Positions 51,673-63,144 of a stretch of DNA of 64,000 nucleotides are shown in pieces; position 1 is the stretch's first letter; each line of letters starts with the position of its first letter. The notes under the pieces are model-generated. The model made no database searches and was not told where the DNA came from. It was given only the letters and a program-made list of their open reading frames with translations. The translations under genes were made by a program, and so were the position numbers. Location: assembly GCF_000247815.1 (NCBI RefSeq), contig NC_021685.1:18577553-18641552 (forward strand), written 5' to 3'. This DNA comes from Ficedula albicollis. Lineage: Eukaryota > Chordata > Aves > Passeriformes > Muscicapidae.

Positions 51673-53198
51673 TTACTGGTGCCTCCGTTGGTGTTTGGTC
51701 AAGGTTGAGCTCTGGGAAAAGCTCTTCCCACACTCCTCACACACGTAGGGCCTCTCCCCAGTGTGGATGCGCCGGTGGATGATGAGGTGGGAGTTTTGCC
51801 TGAAGCCCTGCCCGCAGTCAGGACACTTGTATGGCTTCTCCTCCGTGTGTGTCTGGTAGTGCTGGATGAGCTTGGAGCTGGAGTGAAACCTCTTCCCACA
51901 CTCAGAACACTCGTAGGGCCTCTCCCCACTGTGGATCTTTTGGTGAAGGATTAGGGCAGAACGGTGCCTGAAGCCCTTCCCACAATCTTGACACTTGTAT
52001 GGCCTTTCCCCAGTGTGAATGTTCTGGTGGCAGATCAGTGCAGAGAACACTGTGAAGCTCTTCCCACACTCCTCACACTTGTAGGGCCTCTCTGCAGTGT
52101 GGGTCCTCTGGTGGTAAATGAGGTTGGAGCTGTCGCTGAATCCCATCCCACATTCCTCACACTCGTAGGGCCTCTCCCCAGTGTGGATGCGCTGGTGGGT
52201 GATGAGGTGCGAGTTCTGCCTGAAGCCCTTCCCGCAGTCAGGGCAGCGAAAGGGCTTCTCGTCTGTGTGCGTGCGCTGATGCAGAAGAAGATTGCTGCTG
52301 GTCTGAAACTTCTTCCCACACTCCCCACACTCGTAGGGCCTCTCCCCAGTGTGGATCCTCTGGTGCCGGATCAGTTGGGAGCTGGCTCTGAATCCCTTCC
52401 CACACCCCCCGCACTCGTAGGGCCGTTCCCCAGTGTGGATCCTCTGGTGGTAGATGAGGCTGTACCTCCTTTTGAAATTCATCCCACACTCCGAGCACTT
52501 GTGGGGCTTTTCCCCATCACAAAGCTGCTCATGGACCACCAGGTCTGAGCTCTGGCTTGATCCCTGGCTGCCTGCCCAGCCCAGGCTGGGTCTTTCCTCC
52601 TCAGATCCCTGAGGCTGTACCTCCTTTTGAAATTCATCCCACACTCCGAGCACTTGTGGGGCTTTTCCCCATCACAAAGCTGCTCATGGACCACCAGGTC
52701 TGAGCTCTGGCTTGATCCCTGGCTGCCTGCCCAGCCCAGGCTGGGTCTTTCCTCCTCAGATCGATCGTGCCCAGCCCAGGCTGGGTCTTTCCTCCTCAGA
52801 TCCCCGCGATCTGCGTTTGCAGCCCCTCCTGGTGCGAGATCTGCGTGGCTCTTCCTCCCTGTTGGATTCCTGCACACTGGATCTGCTGCAAATGGCCTCT
52901 TCCATGAGGTTTTGCCATGGGGATTTGTCCTCCCTGGTCTCCGTGCTCAGCACCTTGTCTGGGTAAAGAAGGACAAGGAGAGGATGGGATTTGCCTCTGT
53001 GCCAGAGGGAAGGGGAAGGAGATCTCCCCAGTGCGCCCTGGCATGACAGTGTCGGCAGCAAAGTTGTCCTGCAGCTGGGGGCCATGCTGGGCTGGGAGAT
53101 GGAGCAGGACAGAGGGGGAAAGGAGCAGTGACATCCTCCTCACCTGCCTGAGACTTCTCAGCCATCTTCCTCTTCCTCGCAGCCTCCTCCTCCTCCAT
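51673..53198 (-). CDS. C2H2 zinc-finger protein, ten fingers, reading frame interrupted as assembled
   Basis: This is a probable sequence-specific DNA-binding nuclear protein of the large avian C2H2 family. Coding exon 1 (53198-53144) reads [18 protein letters not shown] and ends at a CAG|GTGAGG donor. Exon 2 begins at 52958 after a pyrimidine tract and CCCAG, joins in phase as [14 protein letters not shown], and continues [19 protein letters not shown], the family's usual N-terminal tail. No KRAB or SCAN domain is present. Downstream, 51673-52653 is open for 326 codons and holds ten fingers of the CxxCx12HxxxH type joined by TGERPY-like linkers, starting at [10 protein letters not shown] and ending [10 protein letters not shown]. 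Between tail and fingers a nested tandem duplication (52456-52802) adds 195 bases and creates a stop at 52756-52758, so the exon 1 frame would give only about 85 residues without fingers. The added length is divisible by three overall, so the ancestral frame resumes at the fingers. The gene is either intact and misassembled, or a recent pseudogene. Confidence 0.85.
52456..52802. repeat. Nested tandem duplication inside the zinc-finger exon
   Basis: A 155-bp unit (52456-52610) is repeated directly at 52611-52765. A further partial copy of its GATCTGAGGAGGAAAGACCC end (minus-strand reading) follows after a 40-base step, ending at 52802. The unit covers the end of the N-terminal tail and the first half of finger 1 ([34 protein letters not shown]). 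The copies look identical, suggesting a very recent event or an assembly artefact. Confidence 0.93.
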
Positions 53199-53530
53199 TG
53201 GGCCAAGGCTTGGCAATGGGAAATACTGGTTTGGGGAAATACAGGGGATAAATAAGCACATTGTGTTGGGGGATTCCTCCTGCCCAAGTCCATCCCTAGA
53301 AGTCCCCAGGCACCTGGGGTCCATCAAAACCTCCCAAACACCAACACTCAGCCCTGAAAATGCCTCCCAGGAGTTCCTGGCAATGGTCCCTCCCCTTTGC
53401 TGTTTGGGGGTTCCCCCCTGTCCCAGCTGCTGGGGAACACGCTTCTATTGGGGATCCCCCATCTACTCGGTGCCTGCCCTCCCCAGGATGCTGGGAGCCC
53501 CAGGAATCCAAAAAGCTCCTCCCTCTTCCC

Positions 53531-54132
53531 TCTCCCCATTCAGGGATGCTGGGGCATTTTGGGCTCCCGGGGTCCCTGCTCCCCTTATTCTCTGCTTTGG
53601 GGTGCTGGGGCTCCAAGGAGTCCCCCCTGCCCCTCTCCAGGCTGTTGAGGGTCCCGCCAATGGCGGCGCTCCCCCCTCTCTGGGCTCCCCACTTTGGGCT
53701 CCTGGGGGACACAGGGCTCTGCTCCTCCAGGCTGCCTCTGCCGGCAGCCGCCACCGGGACCCCCCAGTGTCCCCCCAAGGGGCATTTTCTGCTCAGCTTT
53801 GCAGTTCTGAACTCTCCAAACATTCCCCACATCTCCCCATTCAGGGATGCTGGGGCATTTTGGGCTCCCGGGGTCCCTGCTCCCCTTATTCTGTGCTTTG
53901 GGGTGCTGGGGCTCCAAGGAGTCCCCTCTGCCCCTCTCCAGGTTGTTGAGGGTCCCGCCAATGGCTGCGCTCCCCCCTCTCTGGGCTCCCCTCTTTGGGC
54001 TCCTGGGGGACACAGGGCTCTGCTCCTCCAGGCTGCCTCTGCCAGCAGCCACCGCTGGGACCCCCCAGTGTCCCCCCAAGGGGAATTTTCTGCTCAGCTT
54101 TGGAGTTCTGCATTCTCCAAACATGCCCTTCC
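53531..54132. repeat. 301-bp tandem duplication, two copies
   Basis: TCTCCCCATTCAGGGATGCT begins at 53531 and 53832. Both units continue through GGGGCATTTTGGGCTCCCGG, CCCCAGTGTCCCCCCAAGGG and TTTTCTGCTCAGCTTTG. A few percent divergence is visible. It lies just upstream of the zinc-finger exon 1 on the minus strand and is probably intron or 5' flank. The apparently repeated peptides in either strand are by-products. Confidence 0.9.
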
Positions 54133-54149
54133 CGCCAAAAAAAAAACCA

Positions 54150-55590
54150 AAACAATGCTGAAAGGCACTGGGACTATTGTAGGGGCATTGGGATGAAACT
54201 GGGGACAAATGAACCATGCTAAAGTAACTGGGAGTGCCTGGGAATGACTACAAGATTGTTCAGGGCAACTGGGATATACTGGGCATGTCTGAGACCATAG
54301 GGGTGATGACTGGGACCTAACTGGGAAAGACTGGGAATGTGTTGGGGGGAAAACTGGGACCACACTGGGGCAACTGGGGGAAGTGTGAATGACTGGGGCT
54401 CTGCTGGCAGAGACTGGCATCAAAGTCATACTGAGATGGTACTGGGAGTGACTGGGACTGTGCTAGGGGCAGCTGGGAGAACTGATATAGTGTCTATAAA
54501 CATACTGGGGGAACTGGAACCACACTGGGGTTACTGGAGAGTCAGTGGGATCAAATACTCTATACTGGGACCGCTGCGCATGATTTGGGACCATGCTGAG
54601 ATGGACCGGGATCATATATGGAGTGACTGAGACAATGCTAGGGGCAACTGGGGCAACTGGGTTCACACTGGGAGGAACTGAGAGCAACTGGAACCATACT
54701 CAGAAGGACTGGGATCAGACTGGATCATACTGGAAGACAGTGGGACTGCACTGAGGGTGACTGAGAGAGGCTGTGAGCAACTGGAATCAGTCTGGAAGCA
54801 GCTGAGGACAACTGGGAGTGACTGGGAACATGCTGGCGGCAACTGCAATACACTGAAACTACAGTGAGGGGAAATGGGAGCAACTGGAATTACACTGTGC
54901 CCATATCAGAGTCATACTGGGATCTTAGTGGAAGTAGCTGGGATCATACTGGGAGTGACTGGAATAGTACTGGGAACATCCTAGAATGATGGGGAGCATA
55001 CTGCAATCAGACTGGAAGTGATGGGAAAAGTGCTGGCCAGAACTGGAACCATACTGGGAGTGACAGGAAGCAACTGGGGCTATACTGGGTGAGACAGGGA
55101 GTCACTCTGGGCATGACTGGAATAATACTGGGAGGATCTGGGAGTGACTGGGGTCATACTGGAGGTGACTGGAACCATACTGGGAGTAACTATGGGTCCT
55201 ACTGGGATCATCCTGGGAGCCACTGGGATTACAGTGAGTGGGAATTGAACCTGAGTGAGGGTTACTGGGAGCTGCTGGGCCCATATTGGGAGGAAAATGT
55301 GGACACATTGAGATCAACTGGAAGGTACTGGCACCATGCTGAGGGGACTGAGGCCATAAGGGGGATCATACTGGGAGCAACTGGGAATATGGGCAACTCA
55401 CAGAAACTGGGATGAGGCTGGAGGCAACAGGGAGCAAATGGGAAAGACTGGCATCATTCTGAGATAACTGGGGGAACTGGGATATAATGAGAGTGTTTGT
55501 AACCATACAGGGGGCCTGGAAACACACTCGGAAGAGCTCGGAGAAAGCTGGGGACAGCTGGGACTATAGTGAGGGGAGTGGAACCACGCT
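54150..55590. repeat. Degenerate ACTGGGA tandem array
   Basis: Units such as ACTGGGAGCAACTGGGA and ACTGGAACCATACTGGGAG fill the tract at intervals of roughly 10-30 bases with many variants. No stable higher-order period was apparent by eye. Arrays of this motif are common near zinc-finger clusters on avian microchromosomes. The open frames across it are by-products of the low complexity. Confidence 0.9.
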
Positions 55591-55890
55591 GGTGGCAACT
55601 GAGAGATAGTGTGGCAATGCTAAGAGCTCCCCCTCCCCGGGCACCTGCGGGATGGGGGGCGATGGTCCCGGGGGCGCTGCGAGTTCAGGGAGCTCCGGGC
55701 TCACGTGCTTCATTCGCTCCTTGGCTCCTCCTGCTGCTCCGCCTCTTCCTTCCTCCCTCCCTCCTCCTCCTCCCCCGTTCCGAACCCCGAACTGGGAGGG
55801 GACGGGGCAAGGGAAGGGTGGGAACTGTGAGGGGAAAGGGGCGGGGCCAAGGGAAGGGCGGGAACTGTGAGGGGAAAGGGGCGGGGCCAA
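55291..55890. repeat. Copy 1 of a 600-bp duplication with a GC-rich promoter-like core
   Basis: This runs from AGGAAAATGTGGACACATTG to GGGGCGGGGCCAAGGG and recurs almost unchanged 645 bases later. Its second half (about 55625-55890) is CpG-rich, with a CACGTG E-box near 55703 and repeated GGGGCGGGG Sp1-type boxes, so it may be a promoter of the zinc-finger gene or a neighbour. Short frames within it have no recognisable family. Confidence 0.85.
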
Positions 55891-55905
55891 GGGAAGGGCT
55901 GGAAC

Positions 55906-55930
55906 GGGGGGGGGGGGGGGGGGGGGGGGG
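55906..55930. repeat. 25-base G run at the duplication seam
   Basis: A pure G run lies between the two copies of the 600-bp duplication and is followed by CCCAGAGG. Its position exactly at the seam mirrors the two giant G runs. Confidence 0.95.
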
Positions 55931-55935
55931 CCCAG

Positions 55936-56536
55936 AGGAAAATGTGGACACATTGAGATCAACTGGAAGGTACTGGCACCATGCTGAGGGGACTGAGGCC
56001 ATAAGGGGGATCATACTGGGAGCAACTGGGAATATGGGCAACTCACAGAAACTGGGATGAGGCTGGAGGCAACAGGGAGCAAATGGGAAAGACTGGCATC
56101 ATTCTGAGATAACTGGGGGAACTGGGATATAATGAGAGTGTTTGTAACCATACAGGGGGCCTGGAAACACACTCGGAAGAGCTCGGAGAAAGCTGGGGAC
56201 AGCTGGGACTATAGTGAGGGGAGTGGAACCACGCTGGTGGCAACTGAGAGATAGTGTGGCAATGCTAAGAGCTCCCCCTCCCCGGGCACCTGCGGGATGG
56301 GGGGCGATGGTCCCGGGGGCGCTGCGAGTTCAGGGAGCTCCGGGCTCACGTGCTTCATTCGCTCCTTGGCTCCTCCTGCTGCTCCGCCTCTTCCTTCCTC
56401 CCTCCCTCCTCCTCCTCCCCCGTTCCGAACCCCGAACTGGGAGGGGACGGGGCAAGGGAAGGGTGGGAACTGTGAGGGGAAAGGGGCGGGGTCAAGGGAA
56501 GGGCGGGAACTGTGAGGGGAAAGGGGCGGGGTCAAA
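55936..56536. repeat. Copy 2 of the 600-bp duplication
   Basis: It repeats copy 1 from AGGAAAATGTGG through the Sp1-box tail. The only differences I noticed are GGCCAA to GGTCAA changes in the last boxes. The near-identity suggests a very recent duplication or two haplotypes placed in tandem. Confidence 0.9.
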
Positions 56537-56539
56537 GCA

Positions 56540-57040
56540 CGGCACGGTCCTAAAAGGATTAGGTTTTGCCTAAAATCACTCAAAAGCTCCTCAAAAGCAG
56601 TCTGAATCTACCAGGTTTGGCCTAACATCAGCCAAATGGGCCTCAAATCTACGCAAAGGGGATCTAAAATTATCCAAATGGCCCTAACATTGTCCAAAGT
56701 GGCCTAAAATTCATCCTAAAATTGATAAGTTTAGCTTAAAAACAGACAAAGGCCAATGAATCCACCCTGTATCCTCCCATGGTTTGGCCTAAAATAAGCC
56801 AAATGGGGTTAAAATCTAACCAAGGGGTATAAAATTTCCCAAATTGATTAAAAACCCACACAACTGGCCCAAAATCACCCTTCAATCTCACCAATGGCTG
56901 GAAAATCAACCCTGAAAGTGCCCAGTTTTTCCTAAAAGAACCCAAATGGACCTAAACACCCCCAAACTGGCCTGAAACCCCCTAAGGAAGCCAAAATCAC
57001 CCCCAAAATCAGACCCCTGGGTCTCACAGGCTTCATGCCA
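56540..57040. repeat. Degenerate CCTAAAATC / GGCCTAAAA array
   Basis: Variants of CCTAAAATCACTCAAAAG, GGCCTAACATCAGCCAAATG and CCTCAAATCTACGCAAAGG repeat about every 25-30 bases. It is the reverse complement of the smaller array at 49650-49780. Confidence 0.85.
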
Positions 57041-58050
57041 GCTCATCACTGTTATTTTGCGACCAAAATCCCCCCCACCATAATTCCCACTTTTGGACCC
57101 AAAATTCCCAAATCTTCCCTAAGGAGATCCCAAAAATTTCCTCTAGAGAACCCAAACTTCTCATGTTTGGGCACAAAAGTTTTTATATGGACCCCGAAAA
57201 TTCCCTATGGGATCCTCCAAAATTCCATTCGAGGACCCCAGCATTGTAAAAATTCCCAATAGAAACCTAAAAATTCCAATGTTTGGACACAAAATGTAAA
57301 AAAAATTTCCCGGTGTAGATCTCTTAATTCTCAAAATTCTCAACATAGGCCTAGAAATTCCCTACAAACACTACAAAATCCCCTTTAATTCCCCCAACAT
57401 TTCCTTATGGGGTCCCCAAGATTCCAAATTCTCTTGAAGGACCCCAAAATTACCAAAAGTTCTCAAAAGGAACCCCCAAATTCCCTATAGGGACCCCAAG
57501 AATTCCCTAGACAGAGCCCAAATTTTCTAGAAATTCCCTTTACGAACCCCAAAATTCCCCTCTAGAGACCCTGAGACCCCTCCCAGACCTTCCAGGAACC
57601 TATATAGGCTCTACCAGTTCCCTATAGGTCTCCTAAGACCCCCTATAGACGTCCCAGACCGCCTTTAGGGACCTCCCAGAGCCCTCCAAATCCCATATAG
57701 AGACCCTCAGACCCCCCCCAGTCCCTTACAGATCCCCTACAGACCTCCCAGACCCCCTTTATGGACCCTGCAGAGCCTCCAATCCCCTTTGCACACCCCC
57801 AAAAACCTCCCAAGGCCGTAAAGCGCCCCCAGGCGCCTACAGATCCCCTATAGGCAAGCCCCAATCCTCTACAGAGACATTCAGCCCCGCCCCGCCCCCA
57901 GTCCCCTACAGACCTGCCAGACGCATTTTTGGGACTCCCAGAGCCCCCAGATCCCCTTTGCAAACCCCCAGAAAGCACCCAGGACCGTAAAGCCCACCGA
58001 GCCCCCAAGAGATCCCCTACAGAACCCCTATAGATCCCCTCCAGCCCCAC
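57041..58050. repeat. Degenerate GACCCCAAAATTCCC / CCCCTATAGA array
   Basis: The first half repeats variants of GACCCCAAAATTCCCTATAG. The second half grades into AGATCCCCTATAGAGACC and CAGACCCCC units, with rising GC content towards 58 kb. Sequence drift across the array is gradual, as expected for an old simple array. No gene is visible. Confidence 0.85.
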
Positions 58051-58590
58051 CGCAGCTCTCGGACACGCTGAGGCCGAAGCGGGGAAACGGCGCCGGGGAG
58101 GAACTTCCGGGTGCTCTGAGCATGCGCGGGGTGAATGCGCCAGGAGATGGGCGGGGCCTAGAGGGGAATGGGGCGGGGCGAAATCAAGAGCTCGATGCGA
58201 ATGAAAGGGGAGGGGTTAATGATTGACAGGGGCTGTGAAGAGAAACGGACTGGGCTAATAAATGCCCAGGAAATGAGAGGAATGCGAGCCCTGCCGTGGG
58301 GACCGCGCGGGAGCGGCGGGATCGGCGGGGGGACACCCTCTTTGGGGAGCCCCGAGAGAGTCGCGGCTTCCCTGAGCGGGAGCGCAGAAAGAGGAGAGCG
58401 CCAGGAGGGCAAAGCGGGGAGACGGAGAGGGCGGGACCCCTGGCACTGCCGGGACCCCGGCGGGGGGTGCTGGGGCTGGGGGGGCGGCACGGCCGGGAAA
58501 GGGCTTCGGGGCTCCCGGTGCCGCCAGTGGCTGGGGGGGGGGGGGTCCCGGTGCCGGCAGTGGCTGCTCCCAGCATGAGCCCAGTTGCTC
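58051..58590. promoter_or_regulatory. CpG-rich promoter-like segment
   Basis: CpG density is high, and classic housekeeping-promoter sites are clustered: ACTTCCGGGT (ETS type) at about 58103-58112, GCATGCGC (NRF1 type) at 58120-58127, and GGGCGGGG (Sp1 type) near 58150 and 58171. It could start a transcript to either side, for instance 5' exons of the minus-strand zinc-finger gene. Which gene it serves is not visible. Confidence 0.6.
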
Positions 58591-59310
58591 CCACCGTGTG
58601 GTTCCAGTTCCTTCGGCACTCCCAGGATGAGCCCGGTCACTCCCAGGCATTCCCTATTTTGAGGAAACTTGCCCCAGCACAGCCCAAATTCTTCCCAGTT
58701 CCATCCAGTGTGTTCTCAGTTCTACCAGTTAACCCACAGCATAGTCCCAGTCGCTCCCAGTATGCAGCAATGGCCCCAGTTCTCCCTTTCAATGCCAGCA
58801 TGACCCCAGTAGCCTCCAGTATAATCCCTGTGACTCCCTGTAGCTCTCAGTATTTCCCAGTCACCCCCAGCATGCTCTCAGTCAATCTCACTTCTTCCCA
58901 GTTGCTTTCAGCATGATTCCAGTTGTTCACAGACACTCCCAGTCCATTCCAGTATGATTCCAGTCACCCTCAGTGTGATCCCAGTCTCACCCAGCATGGA
59001 CCCAGCTGCTCTCATTGTGATCCCAGGATGATCCCAGTTGCTGCCAGAATAGTTCCAGTTGTTCCCAGTTCCTACCATGATTATCCCTAGAATAGCCCCA
59101 GTCTCTCTCAGCATTGTCTCACTATCTCCCAGTTGCCCCCAGTGTGCTTCCAGTCCCCCCAGTATGGTTACAGACACTCTCATTATATCCCAGTTGCCCC
59201 AGTAAGCTTCCAGTTACCTCAGAATGATGCCAGTCTTTCCTAGTTCCTCCCAGTTGTCTCCAGCCTGATCCCAGTTTCTGTCAGTTGCCCACACTCCCAG
59301 TTGCTCCCAG
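58590..59310. repeat. Degenerate TCCCAGT array, inverse of the left ACTGGGA array
   Basis: Units such as CCCAGTTGCTCCCAGTATG and ATTCCAGTATGATTCCAGTC fill the tract. They are the reverse complement of the ACTGGGA array at 54150-55590, so the pair forms a large imperfect inverted repeat around the GC-rich core. Confidence 0.9.
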
Positions 59311-60224
59311 TAATGATCCCTGTTACAGCAATTTTCTCCCATGTGCTTGGTCACCTTAGCTGTTTGGGCAAAAGAGATGAATATATGAAGCTAAACAAGA
59401 TAGGTTTACTATTTCAAATTAGAATGTTAGAGTAACAGGGTAGCAAATGTTCGCTTTTGTGTATGTTTATGTGCAAATGATTCATGAACTGTCCTCTACC
59501 TGTTCATACTTGATGATATTATCCATTATAGGATCCTAACTCCTCTTCAGTCTTCATTCTTCCCTGCTAGTTAATATTTCTGCCATAATATTTCTGAAGA
59601 TATGATTAATTTTCTAGAAACCTTCCATACACGATTTCTCATTGTTCATGCTCTTCTTTTTGCAGCCATTGTGACTTTTACAGACTTTCTCTTAAGAAAA
59701 AGTCTAGCAGTCATGGCTATTCATTTGACATGGACTTGATCAGGAAACTCTAGTTTTTTTAGGATTATATTAATATATTGAAGATGTGACAATGATGATG
59801 GTAACCAGGGGAATAACTGCTTTCTTGTACTGGGCACTGCTTACCTGCATATTTATGTAGCACCGTTCCTGAAAGATCCCAGTCTTGGCAGGCAGAGTGA
59901 TTCTACTCAGGGAATTATTACATTTTACAGTGGCATGGCTTAGTTCTGCATGCTGAGCAGGAGTTCAGTGCAGGAAGTGAAGGAGAATCCTATTCATAAT
60001 TGTATTGCAGAAGTACCAGTGAAACCAAAATGTAGTGGCAGGATTGCAGCTAAGTTGCTACTTGATGAATTGAAAAAGCCCTAGGAAGTGCTGTACAAGT
60101 TTGTAGTGTAGAATTGTCACCTTTGTACATTACTGGGAGTACAAGGACAGTAACGGAGCTGACCCGATGGTCACTGGAGCATGGGAGAAATTAAAGAGTA
60201 TCTGCTTTGTTTCTTTTCTGTCAG
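59311..60224. other. Non-repetitive DNA before the SMARCD exon
   Basis: Base composition returns abruptly to ordinary AT-rich sequence. I looked for the preceding SMARCD exon and did not find it. The stretch ends in a pyrimidine tract and TCAG acceptor, so it is probably a SMARCD intron. Confidence 0.5.
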
Positions 60225-60347
60225 ATTCATGAGACAATTGAGTCCATAAATCAGCTAAAAATACAACGTGATTTTATGCTGAGTTTCTCCAAGGATCCCA
60301 AAGGATACATCCAAGACCTTCTCCGGTCCCAAAGTAGGGATCTTAAG

Positions 60348-60899
60348 GTGAGCTAAGGTTTGAAAAAGAATGAATAGTGGAACCAGAATGAAAGAATTTT
60401 ACCTAAATGTACACAGAGTGCATAGCCAAACATCTAGGATTGATAGTTGGTGGCAGACAGACAATGAGTGGACTACTGCAATCTCAGAGTAGACAGTACT
60501 CAGGAAAGATAGTTTAGGTTGTATTCCAATTCCAGTGGAGCAGTGGCGTTTCATGGGAGTGGTAGGTCAATTTGTGGCTGGACAGTAAGTTCAAAATGCA
60601 GGGCTTTGTTGATGTGTTCTGTAAATTCAAAGCTGTGTAAAACTCAGTAGGAGCATCCTATAGTACGAGAACACAATCTAGGTGTTGGTTCATAATTTAA
60701 TCTTATCAGCTGTCCTTGAGTTTTTCTTTGAGATAGGCAAGAAATGGAATGTAAAGAAGTTCAGTTGTTTGGCAACAAAAATTAATAATTTACTCCTCAT
60801 AAGGTTTCACATTTTCTGCCCTTAACTGAAATGCCTCAAAATCAGTTGTATTATTGAATCCATGAAATTATTTTAATAAAATTATTGTGTCTTTCTTCT
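60348..60899 (+). other. SMARCD intron, part left of the G run
   Basis: This starts with a GTGAGC donor. No exon is recognisable before the G run begins. Confidence 0.6.
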
Positions 60900-63071
<2,172 letters not shown>

Positions 63072-63144
63072 AGTGTGTCTTTTTCTTTCAGATCCAGCAG
63101 CGCCGACAGGAATTGGAACAATCTCTGGGAGTGCCAACACATAA

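Noticed and set aside
51964..52548. A 194-codon plus-strand frame with repeated [15 protein letters not shown] units
   Set aside because: It is the antisense of the repeated zinc-finger linkers. The periodicity comes from the fingers.
53296..54217. Several overlapping frames of 200-280 codons on both strands
   Set aside because: They are by-products of the 301-bp GC-rich tandem duplication. They have no domain and no consistent frame across copies.
54094..55415. Frames rich in SQSSPVVP or GDWNHTGS repeats
   Set aside because: They are translations of the degenerate ACTGGGA array.
55569..56060. Frames such as the one beginning MRGVEPRWWQLRD, present twice
   Set aside because: They occur in the duplicated CpG-rich block and depend on GC-rich low complexity and the G run. 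No family is recognisable, and a promoter role fits better.
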